Shown: positions 32,990-41,931 of the stretch, piece by piece
Layout: the number at the start of each line of letters is the position of its first letter
Position numbering within the stretch: position 1 is the first letter of the stretch
NCBI GenBank assembly: GCA_026392415.1
Contig: JAPLCC010000011.1
Span: 165,597 to 229,596 of the forward strand
DNA length: 64,000 bases
Reading direction: 5' to 3'
Source: Propionibacteriales bacterium
GTDB lineage: Bacteria; Actinomycetota; Actinomycetes; Propionibacteriales; Nocardioidaceae
Notes under the pieces: generated by a model
The model's input: the letters and a program-made list of their open reading frames with translations, nothing else
Database searches by the model: none
What the model was told of the DNA's origin: nothing
Program-made: the position numbers and the translations under genes

Positions 32990-35233
32990 ATGTCCGGCGG
33001 CTACGTCGTGGGTCAGCTCAGCAGCGCCTTCCTCACCGCGGTGACCCACGAGGATCCCGAGGTACGGCGACGCGCGGACCAGAGCGCGTCACGGTGGATG
33101 AAGGCGTTGCAAGCCATGTCGGACGGCACCGTCGAGGTCGGGTCCCGCGCTCCGGTCGACGGCCTGCCGGCCTGGGTCACGCTCGAGGTCCTGCGCGGCG
33201 GGTTCGCCTCGGGGGCAGCGGTTGCCGCCGGACCGCTGACGCCTGAGGAGATCGCGGTGGCGGAGCGGGTTGGCATCCCGGCCGACCGGGGCAGGCTCTT
33301 CGCCCACTACCTCACCGACGCGGGCCTGGCCGAGCTCCAGGGGCTGCTCGATGCCGGCACCTACCGAGTCGACATTCCGGAGGACGCGGCACTACTCACG
33401 GTGGCATGGCTGATACGCGCCGGTGACCGTGCCGGCGCGCTCGACCTGCTCGAGGTGCTGGCGCCGTACGTCGACCGGTTGCGATGGGTGCCCAAGGTCG
33501 CTGCTTCACCGACGGCCCCAGCAGATCACGTCCACCGCCTCACAGCCGGTGAGGCCAGGCATGCGCTCGCCTCGAGGCGCGAGCATCCGCGAGTCGAGGC
33601 TCAGCGCGAGGCCCTTGCTGTCTGGAACCCGTTCACCGACCGGATGCTCACGCTGTGGTGGAGCCAGTTCCACGAGGGTCGGTTGCAGCCCGAGAGGCCA
33701 GACGAATGGCTCGCCGAGGCCCGTCGTCTCGTCGGTGAGTACGACCAGCTGTCGCTCCGCCACACCCGGTGCACCAAGCACCGGAGACCGAAGGAGAACC
33801 TCGCGATCCTGGTCAGCTCCGCGCGGGCGCAACTCGTCGACGGTCACCTCGCGCCCCGTCAGGCCGGCTTGCTCCAGCACGCCGTGACCGCGATGGTCGC
33901 GAAGCGTGGTGCGCCGGGTTCGGCAGAACTCGCCGCCGTGCGCGCCCGCGAGCACGTTTTGGTCACCGCTCCGACGTACCGCACCCTCGCCGGTCTCGCG
34001 GCGAAACGCCTCGACGTGGCGGATCCGCTGGCGGGTCTCGTTGAACCGCAGGGATTTTCGGGACCGGTCCGCCGGGACGAGGCCGGAACAGACATCCCGG
34101 AGGGCAGTCCCATGCCGCCGCTGGTGGCGAAGGTCCTGTCGCGGGCGCGTGCGGCGCCGATCGAGACCCTGCTGGCTGACGGCGTGATCCCCTCAGCAGA
34201 GGTGTTGGCCGAACTGGTTCCGCAGATCAGTGCGACCGTCGTGGCGTCGACGTACCCCGATGACACGCTGGCGCGCCTGATGGCCGCGCACTATCGCGCG
34301 TTTCGTCGACGACGTTCGCTGCTGTTGATCGACCTCCAACAGCAGGTGCAGGTGACGGAGCTGCCCTGGGTACGAGCCGTCGCACCCCACAGCGTGCCGG
34401 GCGTGCACGAGGCGCTCGGAGTGGTGCGCCGGGTGGGCGCGCTGGCTCTGGGCCACTATCCGGGGACCATCCTCCCGAACCCTCTGGTGGAGGAACTGCG
34501 GCACTTGCTCGAGCTCGCCGGTCTGGAGGTCCCCCTCACCAAGGAGCTGGCGGCGGACATCTTCATGGGCACCTACTCGGACAAGTTCCGCAGAGCAGCG
34601 CAGGCTGCGGCCGGGGTGGTGGGCGGCACGTTGTATGCCGCCTACTACGGGATCGACTACGACCAGGTCCTCCGGCTGCCAGCACCTCCGAGGCCTGCCC
34701 CACTCCCGCGGCCCGGGTGGCGCTGGAATCAACCGGAAGCACCGGATGCCCTGACGTTCGGTGGTCTCTGCCGGCAGCGGGCCAGCCTGGCGCCGAACGG
34801 GTACTGGTCGGTGGCCGCCAACGGAACCGTCATCGAGCAGGGGCAGATCCTGACCACCCACAACCTGGCCGCTCTGGTCGCGGTGGGCACCCAGCCCGAG
34901 TTGTCGTGGTCGGTTCTCGCGGATCGGGCCTTCGACCAGGTCAAGCGCTTGCTCGAGCTGGCCCACCAGCAGGCGCGACCGCTGGCCACCGTCAAGGACG
35001 CCGCCTATGCCTGGCGACAGACGATCTTCTTCCTGGCCGGGGCACCGGCCGGGGAGGTCCAGGCATTCCTCGATCGGGAGGCGAGCAGTGCAGCCGCGGT
35101 CCGCGGTGTCGATCAGTTGCTGGGCAGGCTCAGGCATGTCGCTGCCGGCGGGCGATTCGACTCCGCCGGTACCTGTCCGGGCGGGCGGCGCTTCCTCGGC
35201 TGGACGACAGGACCGCACTGGATCCTGCGCTGA
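32990..35233 (+). CDS. Orphan 747-residue protein encoded directly after the tRNA-like RNA
   Basis: I recognise no family. The protein is soluble, mostly helical, without signal peptide or membrane span, and rich in Arg, Leu and Ala. Notable segments are SGGYVVGQLSSAFLTAV at the N-terminus, a basic stretch SLRHTRCTKHRRPKEN (about residue 258) that could bind nucleic acid, a helical middle, a Pro-rich hinge (LPAPPRPAPLPRPGW, about 564) and a C-terminal domain. The start has a near-perfect ribosome site, GAGGAGGGG, 3 bases before ATG 32990. Between it and the tRNA-like CCA there are only about 20 bases, so both are probably on one transcript. A role in binding, using or controlling that RNA is inference from context. 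Confidence 0.75.
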   Translation: MSGGYVVGQLSSAFLTAVTHEDPEVRRRADQSASRWMKALQAMSDGTVEVGSRAPVDGLPAWVTLEVLRGGFASGAAVAAGPLTPEEIAVAERVGIPADRGRLFAHYLTDAGLAELQGLLDAGTYRVDIPEDAALLTVAWLIRAGDRAGALDLLEVLAPYVDRLRWVPKVAASPTAPADHVHRLTAGEARHALASRREHPRVEAQREALAVWNPFTDRMLTLWWSQFHEGRLQPERPDEWLAEARRLVGEYDQLSLRHTRCTKHRRPKENLAILVSSARAQLVDGHLAPRQAGLLQHAVTAMVAKRGAPGSAELAAVRAREHVLVTAPTYRTLAGLAAKRLDVADPLAGLVEPQGFSGPVRRDEAGTDIPEGSPMPPLVAKVLSRARAAPIETLLADGVIPSAEVLAELVPQISATVVASTYPDDTLARLMAAHYRAFRRRRSLLLIDLQQQVQVTELPWVRAVAPHSVPGVHEALGVVRRVGALALGHYPGTILPNPLVEELRHLLELAGLEVPLTKELAADIFMGTYSDKFRRAAQAAAGVVGGTLYAAYYGIDYDQVLRLPAPPRPAPLPRPGWRWNQPEAPDALTFGGLCRQRASLAPNGYWSVAANGTVIEQGQILTTHNLAALVAVGTQPELSWSVLADRAFDQVKRLLELAHQQARPLATVKDAAYAWRQTIFFLAGAPAGEVQAFLDREASSAAAVRGVDQLLGRLRHVAAGGRFDSAGTCPGGRRFLGWTTGPHWILR

Positions 35234-35258
35234 GCGGCCGGACCGCTCGACCAGGCTT

Positions 35259-35888
35259 TCAGGCGGAGGCCTCCCAGACGAAGCCGTCGGGGTCGACGGC
35301 TGCGTCTGCGCCGCTCCCGAGCACGACGCGGTGTGATCCGGTGCCCGGCTCGGTGACGCCGGCGTCCTTCGCCAGCGCGCGCCGACCGTAGAGCGCGAGC
35401 TTGACCGGACCGGAGCCGGCCTCGAACTCGACGTACCTGCGGCCATAGCTCTTCGCGACCTTCAGGCCACGCTCGACGAGGAACCGCTTGGTTGCGGCGA
35501 CGTCGGTCGCGCCGAGCAGGAGCACCAGGTCGTCGTACTTCCTGGCGGCGGGAGCGGTGTCCTTCTTCGTGGACGTGGCGACCTTCCAGATCGTGCCGTC
35601 GGGCGCCTGGACGACGCCGCCGTACCCCCAGAACGACTTGGTGGCCGGCTTCAGGACAGTCGCGCCAGCGGCCGTCGCCGCGTCGATGTAGGCGTTGACG
35701 TTGGCAGGCTGGGCCACCGTCAGCGAGAGGGTGAAGCCCCGGAAGCCTGTCGAGGGGGCGTCGGACGCGCGGAAGTCGAGCTGGTCGTCGAGGCCGAAGG
35801 CGTCGGCGTGGAAGGCCCGCGAGGCGGCCGGGTCGGCCACCTCGAGGGTGAGGGTGGACAGGGCGGTCTGGGTGTCGGTGGTGTTCAT
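35259..35888 (-). CDS. VOC/glyoxalase-fold protein, two repeats
   Basis: 209 residues with two vicinal-oxygen-chelate modules: TALSTLTLEVADPAASRAFHADAFGL...GGVVQAPDGTIWKVA and LVLLLGATDVAATKRFLVERGLKVAKSYG...DPDGFVWE. Such proteins bind metals and act as dioxygenases, isomerases or resistance proteins; no clear full metal triad is visible. Start ATG 35888 has TAGCGT 7 bases upstream (leaderless). It lies downstream of, and converges with, the orphan 747-residue gene. Confidence 0.82.
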   Translation of the reverse strand: MNTTDTQTALSTLTLEVADPAASRAFHADAFGLDDQLDFRASDAPSTGFRGFTLSLTVAQPANVNAYIDAATAAGATVLKPATKSFWGYGGVVQAPDGTIWKVATSTKKDTAPAARKYDDLVLLLGATDVAATKRFLVERGLKVAKSYGRRYVEFEAGSGPVKLALYGRRALAKDAGVTEPGTGSHRVVLGSGADAAVDPDGFVWEASA

Positions 35889-35954
35889 GTCCGTGACGCT
35901 AGGTCCGGCAGGCTCGACCGTGCTTCTTGATTCCTGACCGACTGCCGCGGCCGG

Positions 35955-36932
35955 TCAGGGACGGAGCAGGACCTTGCCCTTGCGGCCCGGCTCGCCGTTC
36001 GCGGCAGCCGCAGCCCGGACCTCGTCGAACGAGTAGATGTTGTCCACGGGCAGGGTGAGCTCGCCCGATGCGATCCGCTCGATCAGCTCGCCGAAGAGCG
36101 CGCGACGCTGCTCGGCAGGCATGGTCTGGCTGACGGTGCTGCCCCAGAAGCCCTTCACGGTCGCCTGCTTGAAGATCAGGTCGCCCGACGAGAGCTCCAT
36201 CGTGGGCGACTGCATCGCACCGAAGACGACGAGGGTGGCGTTCTCGGCGAGCAGCGACAGCACCTCTCCGCTGGCGGGTCCGCCGACCGAGTCGACGCCT
36301 GCCTTGATCGGGGCGCCGCCGGTGAGCGCGCGCACCTGGTCGGCCCAGTCCTCGGTGTCGGTCGCGACGACGTTCGCGATGCCCTGGTCGGCGAGTTCCT
36401 CGACACCGGCCGTACGGCGAACCAGGCCGACGACGTTGATGCCGCGGGCGGCTCCGAGCTGGGCAACCATCCGGCCGACCGCGCCGTTGGCGGCGTTCTG
36501 CACGAGCCAGTCGCCGGACGAGAGCTCCAGCGACTCCAGCAGGCTGATCGCGCTGAAGGGCATCGAGACCAGCTGGGCGGCGACCTCGTCGGAGAGCCCG
36601 TCGGCGACGGGGATCAGGCCGCCCGCCTTGGCGATGAAGAGTTCCGACCACGCGCCGAAGGTTCCGCCGCTCGCGACCCGCTGCCCGACCTGGAACCTGT
36701 CGACGCCCTCGCCGAGGGCGTCGACGACACCGACCGCTTCGGTCCCGGCACGCGCCGGGAGCTCGGGCTTGAAGCCGTAGGAGCCGCGCACCGTCCAGAG
36801 GTCGTGGTTGTGGATCGCGGCCAGGAGGGTGCGCACGCGCACCTCGCCCGGACCGGGCTCGGGGACCTCCACGTCCTCGACGCCGAGGACCTCTTCAGGG
36901 TTTCCGAACTCGTGGTGGATGACAGCGCGCAT
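35955..36932 (-). CDS. Zinc-independent MDR quinone oxidoreductase
   Basis: 325 residues from ATG 36932. Typical features are MRAVIHHEFGNPEEVLGVEDVEVPEPGPGEVRVR, AIHNHDLWTVRGSYG, the NADPH-binding loop NAANGAVGRMVAQLGAARG and the terminal GKVLLRP. There are no structural zinc cysteines. It probably reduces quinones or enones with NADPH. Monocistronic and divergent from the kinase-like gene. Confidence 0.88.
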   Translation of the reverse strand: MRAVIHHEFGNPEEVLGVEDVEVPEPGPGEVRVRTLLAAIHNHDLWTVRGSYGFKPELPARAGTEAVGVVDALGEGVDRFQVGQRVASGGTFGAWSELFIAKAGGLIPVADGLSDEVAAQLVSMPFSAISLLESLELSSGDWLVQNAANGAVGRMVAQLGAARGINVVGLVRRTAGVEELADQGIANVVATDTEDWADQVRALTGGAPIKAGVDSVGGPASGEVLSLLAENATLVVFGAMQSPTMELSSGDLIFKQATVKGFWGSTVSQTMPAEQRRALFGELIERIASGELTLPVDNIYSFDEVRAAAAANGEPGRKGKVLLRP

Positions 36933-37005
36933 GGGGCCATTGCAGCACGGCGCGGAAATCGTCAACGGGCGTCGACAGACGGTCGCCTCGCACTACTCTC
37001 GCGAC

Positions 37006-38661
37006 ATGACGGCCCAGATCGCCGACACGATCGTCATCGACGGCACGCAGCGACTCCTGCTGGCGACCCCGCTCGGCACGATCCTGGGTGCCTGGGGTCT
37101 GGCCAATCGCTGGGTGGCGCCGCACACCGCCAACTGGCGCGGATACACCGCCGCATGGTCCGTCGATGCGGACGGTCGCCTGTGGCTGGACGGCGTCAGT
37201 GCCCACGTCGGGACCGGCACGCGCGAGACCCGCGAAGTCCACGACTCGGAGGCGCTGGACGGGCGCAGGTTGCCGTTGTTCGCCGACTTCGTCACCGGTC
37301 AGCTCCGGGTCGCCGCGGGCGACCCGATCCGCTACGTCCACATGGGGTTCGAGACCGTCTGGTCCGATGAGATGTTGATCGACGTCGTCGAAGGGCGGGT
37401 GACCGGGCGGCAACAGCTGGCACCGCCGGGAGCGATGGGCAACGCCGGCCCGTACCGCCTGCAGGAGCCCCTCCTCGCGGGCCTGAGCGGCGGTGCCTTC
37501 GGCCAGTTGATCGCGGCCGAGGACGTCGACGGGGCGCCGCTGGTGGCCAAGGCCCCACGCCGCACGGGCGGCGGAATGAGCAACACCAGCGCGTGGATGG
37601 ACACCCCCGCGGGTCGACGGCCGACCCACCTGCCGGCCGTCGGGTACGACGTCGCTGCCGCACGCCGCACGGTCGCCGAGGTGGGTCTCGAGGAGACCCA
37701 GGCGATCCTGCTGGCCGAGGCGGCGATCCTCGAGAAGGACGGCGGCGTCCTGCTTCCCCGCTCCCTCGGACTCTGGACCCATGACCGGAGCGGGCTCGAC
37801 GTGCTCGTGATGGAGCAACTCGAGGGTCGCAGACCGCAGACCGTCGGCGAGGTCGTCGCTGTGCTCGAGGCGCTGGTTGCCGCGGTCGAGCGGGGCACCT
37901 TCGACCACCACGGCGACGTCAAGGCCGAGCATGTCTTCATCGGCCCGGCGGGCGTCCGCTTGTGCGACCCGGCGCCGCGGCTCCCGCGGCCGGGGTGGCG
38001 CGCCTTCACGGAGGCCTACAACCCCCGGGGGTGGTCGGGACCGGCAGCAGACGCTGCCGGTTGTGCGACGTTGCTGCGCTACCTGCCGATCGAGGGCGCC
38101 GTCGGCTGGCGTTGGTGTGCTGCCCTCCTCGACGGGGAGCAACTGCCGGCGTGGGCGCAGAACCACGCCGGCGCACTGGCGGCCCTGCGTGCAGATCTCG
38201 AGGCACCGGCGCCGTTGCCGCCCGGCTGGGTGCGACCAGCGTTCCCCGGCGACTTCACCGTCGCGTCGGTGCCGCCCTCTCCGCCGCCGCCCGTTGACGT
38301 GGCCGAACAGCCCGCGGGGACCTACGGTTTCGCGGGGCCCGCGCCTGTCGGTCACGAGGACGTGGTGTCGGCCGCGGGCCGGGGTCATTCCTCCTGCCAT
38401 GCCCTTCGTGAGGCCTACGGCGAAGCCGCCACGCGGGTGGCTGAGCTGGAGGGGCCGGCGCACAGGGCTCGTCCGGGGCAGAGCGAATGGCGCTGGGAGG
38501 TCGAGGGACCCCTGGGCCGCCACGTGCGGTGGGTCGCGGTCCACGAAGGGCGACCGGACGGCGTCCCGGGGTTCAGGCCGGACCTGTGCCCGTCCTGGAC
38601 CAGCACCGTGCTCGTCGAGGGGTCCTTCTCGTCCGGCCCCACCGATCAGTCGGGCGCGTAG
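37006..38661 (+). CDS. Kinase-fold-like protein of unknown function
   Basis: 551 residues from ATG 37006, with TACTCT 6 bases upstream (leaderless). The central part has kinase-like hallmarks: LSGGAFGQLIAAEDVDGAPLVAKAPRR (a glycine loop and Lys), a helix ILLAEAAILEKDGG, VLVMEQLEG (hinge) and FDHHGDVKAEHVFIGPAGVRLCDPA, resembling HGDxKxxN...DP catalytic loops but with His in place of Asn. It may be a divergent Ser/Thr kinase, a phosphotransferase or a pseudokinase. The N-terminal 150 residues and the Pro-rich C-terminal part are unassigned. The 3' end overlaps the convergent ASCH gene by 16 bases. Confidence 0.6.
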   Translation: MTAQIADTIVIDGTQRLLLATPLGTILGAWGLANRWVAPHTANWRGYTAAWSVDADGRLWLDGVSAHVGTGTRETREVHDSEALDGRRLPLFADFVTGQLRVAAGDPIRYVHMGFETVWSDEMLIDVVEGRVTGRQQLAPPGAMGNAGPYRLQEPLLAGLSGGAFGQLIAAEDVDGAPLVAKAPRRTGGGMSNTSAWMDTPAGRRPTHLPAVGYDVAAARRTVAEVGLEETQAILLAEAAILEKDGGVLLPRSLGLWTHDRSGLDVLVMEQLEGRRPQTVGEVVAVLEALVAAVERGTFDHHGDVKAEHVFIGPAGVRLCDPAPRLPRPGWRAFTEAYNPRGWSGPAADAAGCATLLRYLPIEGAVGWRWCAALLDGEQLPAWAQNHAGALAALRADLEAPAPLPPGWVRPAFPGDFTVASVPPSPPPPVDVAEQPAGTYGFAGPAPVGHEDVVSAAGRGHSSCHALREAYGEAATRVAELEGPAHRARPGQSEWRWEVEGPLGRHVRWVAVHEGRPDGVPGFRPDLCPSWTSTVLVEGSFSSGPTDQSGA

Positions 38662-39440
38662 GACAGGTCGCAGGCCGCCATGGCGGCAGCCATCCGGTCG
38701 AGCGCGATCGGGCCGACGCCGTGCAGCGCCGCCAGGTCGCGCCGGGTCCAACCGCTCACGGCTTCGAGGGTGTGCAGGTCGACGCCTCGCAGTGCCCGCG
38801 TCGCGGGAGCCCCGATGGTGCGCGGCAAGGGGGTGCCGGCACGACGAGGCGCCCTCTCGCGAGGACCGTCCTCGTGGTCGAGCACGGCCTCCCCGCGCGG
38901 TGAGAGGCGGTAGCCGATCGCCAGTGACTCGGTCAGTCCGCGTTCCTTGAGCTTGCGGACGTCGACCTTGAACTCCGCCGTCGGACGGCCGAGCTGTTCG
39001 GCGAGCTCGGGTGCACGCACCTCCGGGTTCGCGTCGATCAGCCGCAGCGTCGCGCGGGTCCACGGGCCGATCCGGGAGGCCGCGTCGAGGCGGTCGAGCC
39101 GGGACACGAGATCGGCCAGCTCCTCGGCGGTCGGCAGCGTCTCGCGCAGGGTCTCGCGGGGGTCCGGGCCGGCGTACCGAAGTCCGATGCGGAAGATCTG
39201 GCCGTCCTTGCGGGCGGACAGGGCGTCCTTGAGGGAGGCGAGCGACGCAGCGCCGCACCGCCGGGCGTCGCCGGCGCGCAGCGTTGACAGCGCGGCGGCG
39301 TCGACACTGGTCACCTCGATCAGGCCGACGGCAGTGCGCAGGCAGGTGCCGACCTTCACCCGGGGCCGGTCCCATCGGCGGAAGGCGAGGTCGATGTCGC
39401 CGTCACGGATGGCGTCGAGCTCGCCGGGTCGAATCAGCAC
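38646..39440 (-). CDS. ASCH-like N-terminus, winged-helix-like middle and helix-hairpin-helix end
   Basis: 264 residues from GTG 39440, chosen because TATGCT lies 6 bases upstream; ATG 39461 is in frame. Residues 1-90 (LIRPGELDAIRDGDIDLAFRRWDRPRVKVGTCLRTAVGLIEVTSVD) fit an ASCH/PUA-like RNA-binding domain. A winged-helix-like region follows (ASRIGPWTRATLRLIDANPEVRAPELAEQLGRPTAEFKVDVRKLKERGLTE). The C-terminus has a helix-hairpin-helix (LAALHGVGPIALDRMAAAM) that would bind DNA or RNA backbone. Target unknown. Convergent with the kinase-like gene. Confidence 0.72.
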   Translation of the reverse strand: MLIRPGELDAIRDGDIDLAFRRWDRPRVKVGTCLRTAVGLIEVTSVDAAALSTLRAGDARRCGAASLASLKDALSARKDGQIFRIGLRYAGPDPRETLRETLPTAEELADLVSRLDRLDAASRIGPWTRATLRLIDANPEVRAPELAEQLGRPTAEFKVDVRKLKERGLTESLAIGYRLSPRGEAVLDHEDGPRERAPRRAGTPLPRTIGAPATRALRGVDLHTLEAVSGWTRRDLAALHGVGPIALDRMAAAMAACDLSYAPD

Positions 39441-39532
39441 GATCGGAGCATAGGCACCCACCGGGGTACGGCGGCAGGGCGGACCCGGGTGCGGGCTTGA
39501 CCGGCGACGCCATTCGGTGATTACATCGTCAA

Positions 39533-39901
39533 ATGGCGATGAATCCGGACTCCTGCGAGGTCGACCCCCTGGTCGCCGCGGCCTGCCTCCTGCACGGACT
39601 CAGTGACCCCAACCGGCTCGCGATCCTGCAGCACCTGGCGCTCGGCGAACACCGGGTCGTCGACCTCACGGCTCACCTGGGACTTGCCCAGTCCACGGTG
39701 TCCAAGCACCTCGCTCTCCTGCGCGCCTGCGGACTGGTCGAGTCGCGGCCGAGCGGCCGGGCCTCGATGTTCTCGCTCGCCCATCCCTCGCTGATCCAGG
39801 ACATGTTGCGCGCCGCCGAGCGGCTGCTCGAGGCGACAGGAGCCGCGGTCGTGCTGAGCGAGAACTTCGGTCCGGGCGCCCTGCACGACGCCGCCCAGTA
39901 G
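39533..39901 (+). CDS. ArsR/SmtB-family metal-sensing repressor
   Basis: 122 residues (ATG 39533, or 39539). The winged helix is clear: LHGLSDPNRLAILQHLALGEHRVVDLTAHLGLAQSTVSKHLALLRACGLVESRPSGRASMFSLAHP. One Cys near the N-terminus (DSCEVD) and one in RACGLV, as in CmtR-like sensors, could bind Cd or Pb; an alpha-5 zinc site is not obvious. An imperfect inverted repeat (ATTACATCG...CGATGAAT, 39520-39544) spans the start and is the likely operator. The CDF exporter follows 27 bases downstream. Confidence 0.9.
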   Translation: MAMNPDSCEVDPLVAAACLLHGLSDPNRLAILQHLALGEHRVVDLTAHLGLAQSTVSKHLALLRACGLVESRPSGRASMFSLAHPSLIQDMLRAAERLLEATGAAVVLSENFGPGALHDAAQ

Positions 39902-39928
39902 CGGCGCACGGTTTCGAGAGGACTGCAC

Positions 39929-40855
39929 ATGGGAGTCGGACACGGTCACGGCCACCAGTCGGCCGGCGGTGCCACGGGCCATGCCGGCGCGCGCCATCGG
40001 TGGCGGCTGGCGGTCTCGTTCGCCCTGATCTCGGCGTTCTTCGTCGTCGAGCTCGTGGCCGGCATCGTGAGCGGCTCGCTGGCGCTGATCTCTGACGCCG
40101 GGCACATGGCAGCCGACGTGGTCGCGCTCGGGGCGGCGCTCGTCGCCACGAAGATCGCGACCCGCGAGGACAGCAGCGGTCGTCGTACCTATGGGTCCTA
40201 CCGGGCCGAGGTCTTCGCGTCGGGCCTGGCCGTGCTGATGATGCTCGGCGTCTCCGTCTACGTCGTCCTCGAGGCCGTCACGCGCATCGGGGAGGACGCC
40301 GAGGTCGCGAGTGGTCCGCTGCTCGTCGTCGGCTTCCTGGGCCTGGTCGTCAACCTGATCGCGTTGCTGCTCCTGCGTGCCGGCGCGAAGGACTCGATCA
40401 ACGTCAAGGGCGCCTACCTCGAAGTCGTCGCGGACACGGCCGGCAGCGTCGGCGTACTCATCGCGGGTGGCCTGATCATCGCCACCGGGTCGAGTGTCTG
40501 GGACACCGTCGTGGCGTTCCTGATCGGCGGCTTCGTCGCCGTCCGTGCGGTGATGCTCGGGCGCGAGGTCCTGGCCGTGCTGGGTCAGCACGTGCCCGCC
40601 GGGCTGGAGATCGAGGCCGTCACCGAGGCACTCGCGGCGATCGAGGGCGTCCGGGACGTCCATGACCTGCACGCCTGGACCCTGACCTCCGGCATGAACG
40701 TCGCCACCGCCCACCTCGTCCTGACCGAGGGTGCCGACGGTGGCGTGGCACTGCGCGCCGGCCAGGCACTCCTGCGTGACCAGTTCCAGATCGAGCACGC
40801 CACCTTGCAGATCGAGGGCCATCGCTCGACCGACTGCGACGCCGTCACGTGGTGA
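39929..40855 (+). CDS. Cation diffusion facilitator, zinc/cadmium exporter
   Basis: 308 residues with a His-rich N-terminus (GHGHGHQSAGGATGHAGARH) and six membrane segments. The first intramembrane metal site is seen in LISDAGHMAADVVAL and the second in EVVADTAGSVGVLI. A C-terminal cytoplasmic domain has GVRDVHDLHAWTLTSGMNVATAHLVL and a final IEHATLQIEGH. It exports Zn2+ (or Cd2+, Co2+) in exchange for protons and is controlled by the upstream ArsR-type gene. Confidence 0.93.
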   Translation: MGVGHGHGHQSAGGATGHAGARHRWRLAVSFALISAFFVVELVAGIVSGSLALISDAGHMAADVVALGAALVATKIATREDSSGRRTYGSYRAEVFASGLAVLMMLGVSVYVVLEAVTRIGEDAEVASGPLLVVGFLGLVVNLIALLLLRAGAKDSINVKGAYLEVVADTAGSVGVLIAGGLIIATGSSVWDTVVAFLIGGFVAVRAVMLGREVLAVLGQHVPAGLEIEAVTEALAAIEGVRDVHDLHAWTLTSGMNVATAHLVLTEGADGGVALRAGQALLRDQFQIEHATLQIEGHRSTDCDAVTW

Positions 40856-40872
40856 CGGCATAGTCTGCGCGC

Positions 40873-41922
40873 ATGACGCAGATCGATCCCTCCGCACCCG
40901 TCCTCGTCACCGGAGGCAGCGGGTACGTCGCCAGCTGGATCGTCCGGCAGCTGCTCGAGGACGGCCGCACGGTCCGTGCCACCGTGCGCAACCCGCAGAA
41001 GCCGAAGGGGCTCGAGCACCTGCATGCGCTGTCCGCCGAACACCCCGGCCGACTCACGCTGCACCAGGCCGACCTCCTCGACGAGGGCAGCTTCACGCCC
41101 GCGATGGACGGCGTCGAGCTGGTCATCCACACGGCCTCGCCGTTCCTGCTCGGCAAGGTGAAGGACCAGCAGAAGCAGCTCGTCGACCCGGCGCTCGAGG
41201 GCACCCGCAACGTGCTGGCGAGCGTCAACGCCACCGACAGCGTCAAGCGCGTCGTGCTGACCAGCAGCGTCGTCGCCCTGCACGGTGACAACGCCGACGT
41301 GAAGGGTCGGCCTGTCACCGAGGCCGACTGGAACACCACCAGCAGCCTCACGCACCAGCCGTACCCGTACTCCAAGACCGTTGCCGAGAAGGATGCCTGG
41401 GCGATCGCGGAGGCACAGAGCCGCTGGGACCTGGTCACCATCCACCCCGGCCTGGTGCTCGGCCCGGCGCTGACCACGTCGAGCGTTTCTGGCTCGATGG
41501 ACACGATGAAGCACTTCACCGACTACTCGCTCGCGATGGGCGCGCCCAAGCTGTATCTCGGCGTCGTCGACGTCCGCGACGTCGCTCGCGCGCACATCAC
41601 CGCCGGCTTCACCCCGGAGGCGAGGGGCCGCTACCTCACCAACGCCGACACGATCAGCATGCTGGGTATCGGCCGCATCCTGGCGAAGTCCTTCGGCAAC
41701 AAGCTCTCGTTCCCGCGCCTGATCGCACCCAAGGCAGCGGTGAAGCTGAGTGCGCCGATCGCCGGCCTCACCCGCGCGTACGTCGAGAAGAACGTCGGCC
41801 ACCCGCTTGCCTACGACAGCAGCCGTACGACGGCCGAGCTCGGCATCAACTTCCGGCCCGTCGCCGAGACGATCACCGAGCACTACCAGCAGATGGTCGA
41901 CGACGGTCTCGCCAAGGCCTGA
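40873..41922 (+). CDS. Extended SDR, dihydroflavonol reductase-like
   Basis: 349 residues. The nucleotide loop is VLVTGGSGYVASWIVRQLLEDG, with HTASPF, SSVVAL and the catalytic YPYSKTVAEKDAW (YxxxK) and HPGLVLGPAL. These place it with bacterial NAD(P)-dependent epimerase/dihydroflavonol-4-reductase-like oxidoreductases of unknown substrate. TAGTCT at 40861-40866 gives a leaderless start. It is independent of the CDF gene by promoter but follows it closely. Confidence 0.9.
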   Translation: MTQIDPSAPVLVTGGSGYVASWIVRQLLEDGRTVRATVRNPQKPKGLEHLHALSAEHPGRLTLHQADLLDEGSFTPAMDGVELVIHTASPFLLGKVKDQQKQLVDPALEGTRNVLASVNATDSVKRVVLTSSVVALHGDNADVKGRPVTEADWNTTSSLTHQPYPYSKTVAEKDAWAIAEAQSRWDLVTIHPGLVLGPALTTSSVSGSMDTMKHFTDYSLAMGAPKLYLGVVDVRDVARAHITAGFTPEARGRYLTNADTISMLGIGRILAKSFGNKLSFPRLIAPKAAVKLSAPIAGLTRAYVEKNVGHPLAYDSSRTTAELGINFRPVAETITEHYQQMVDDGLAKA

Positions 41923-41931
41923 CCGTGGCAG

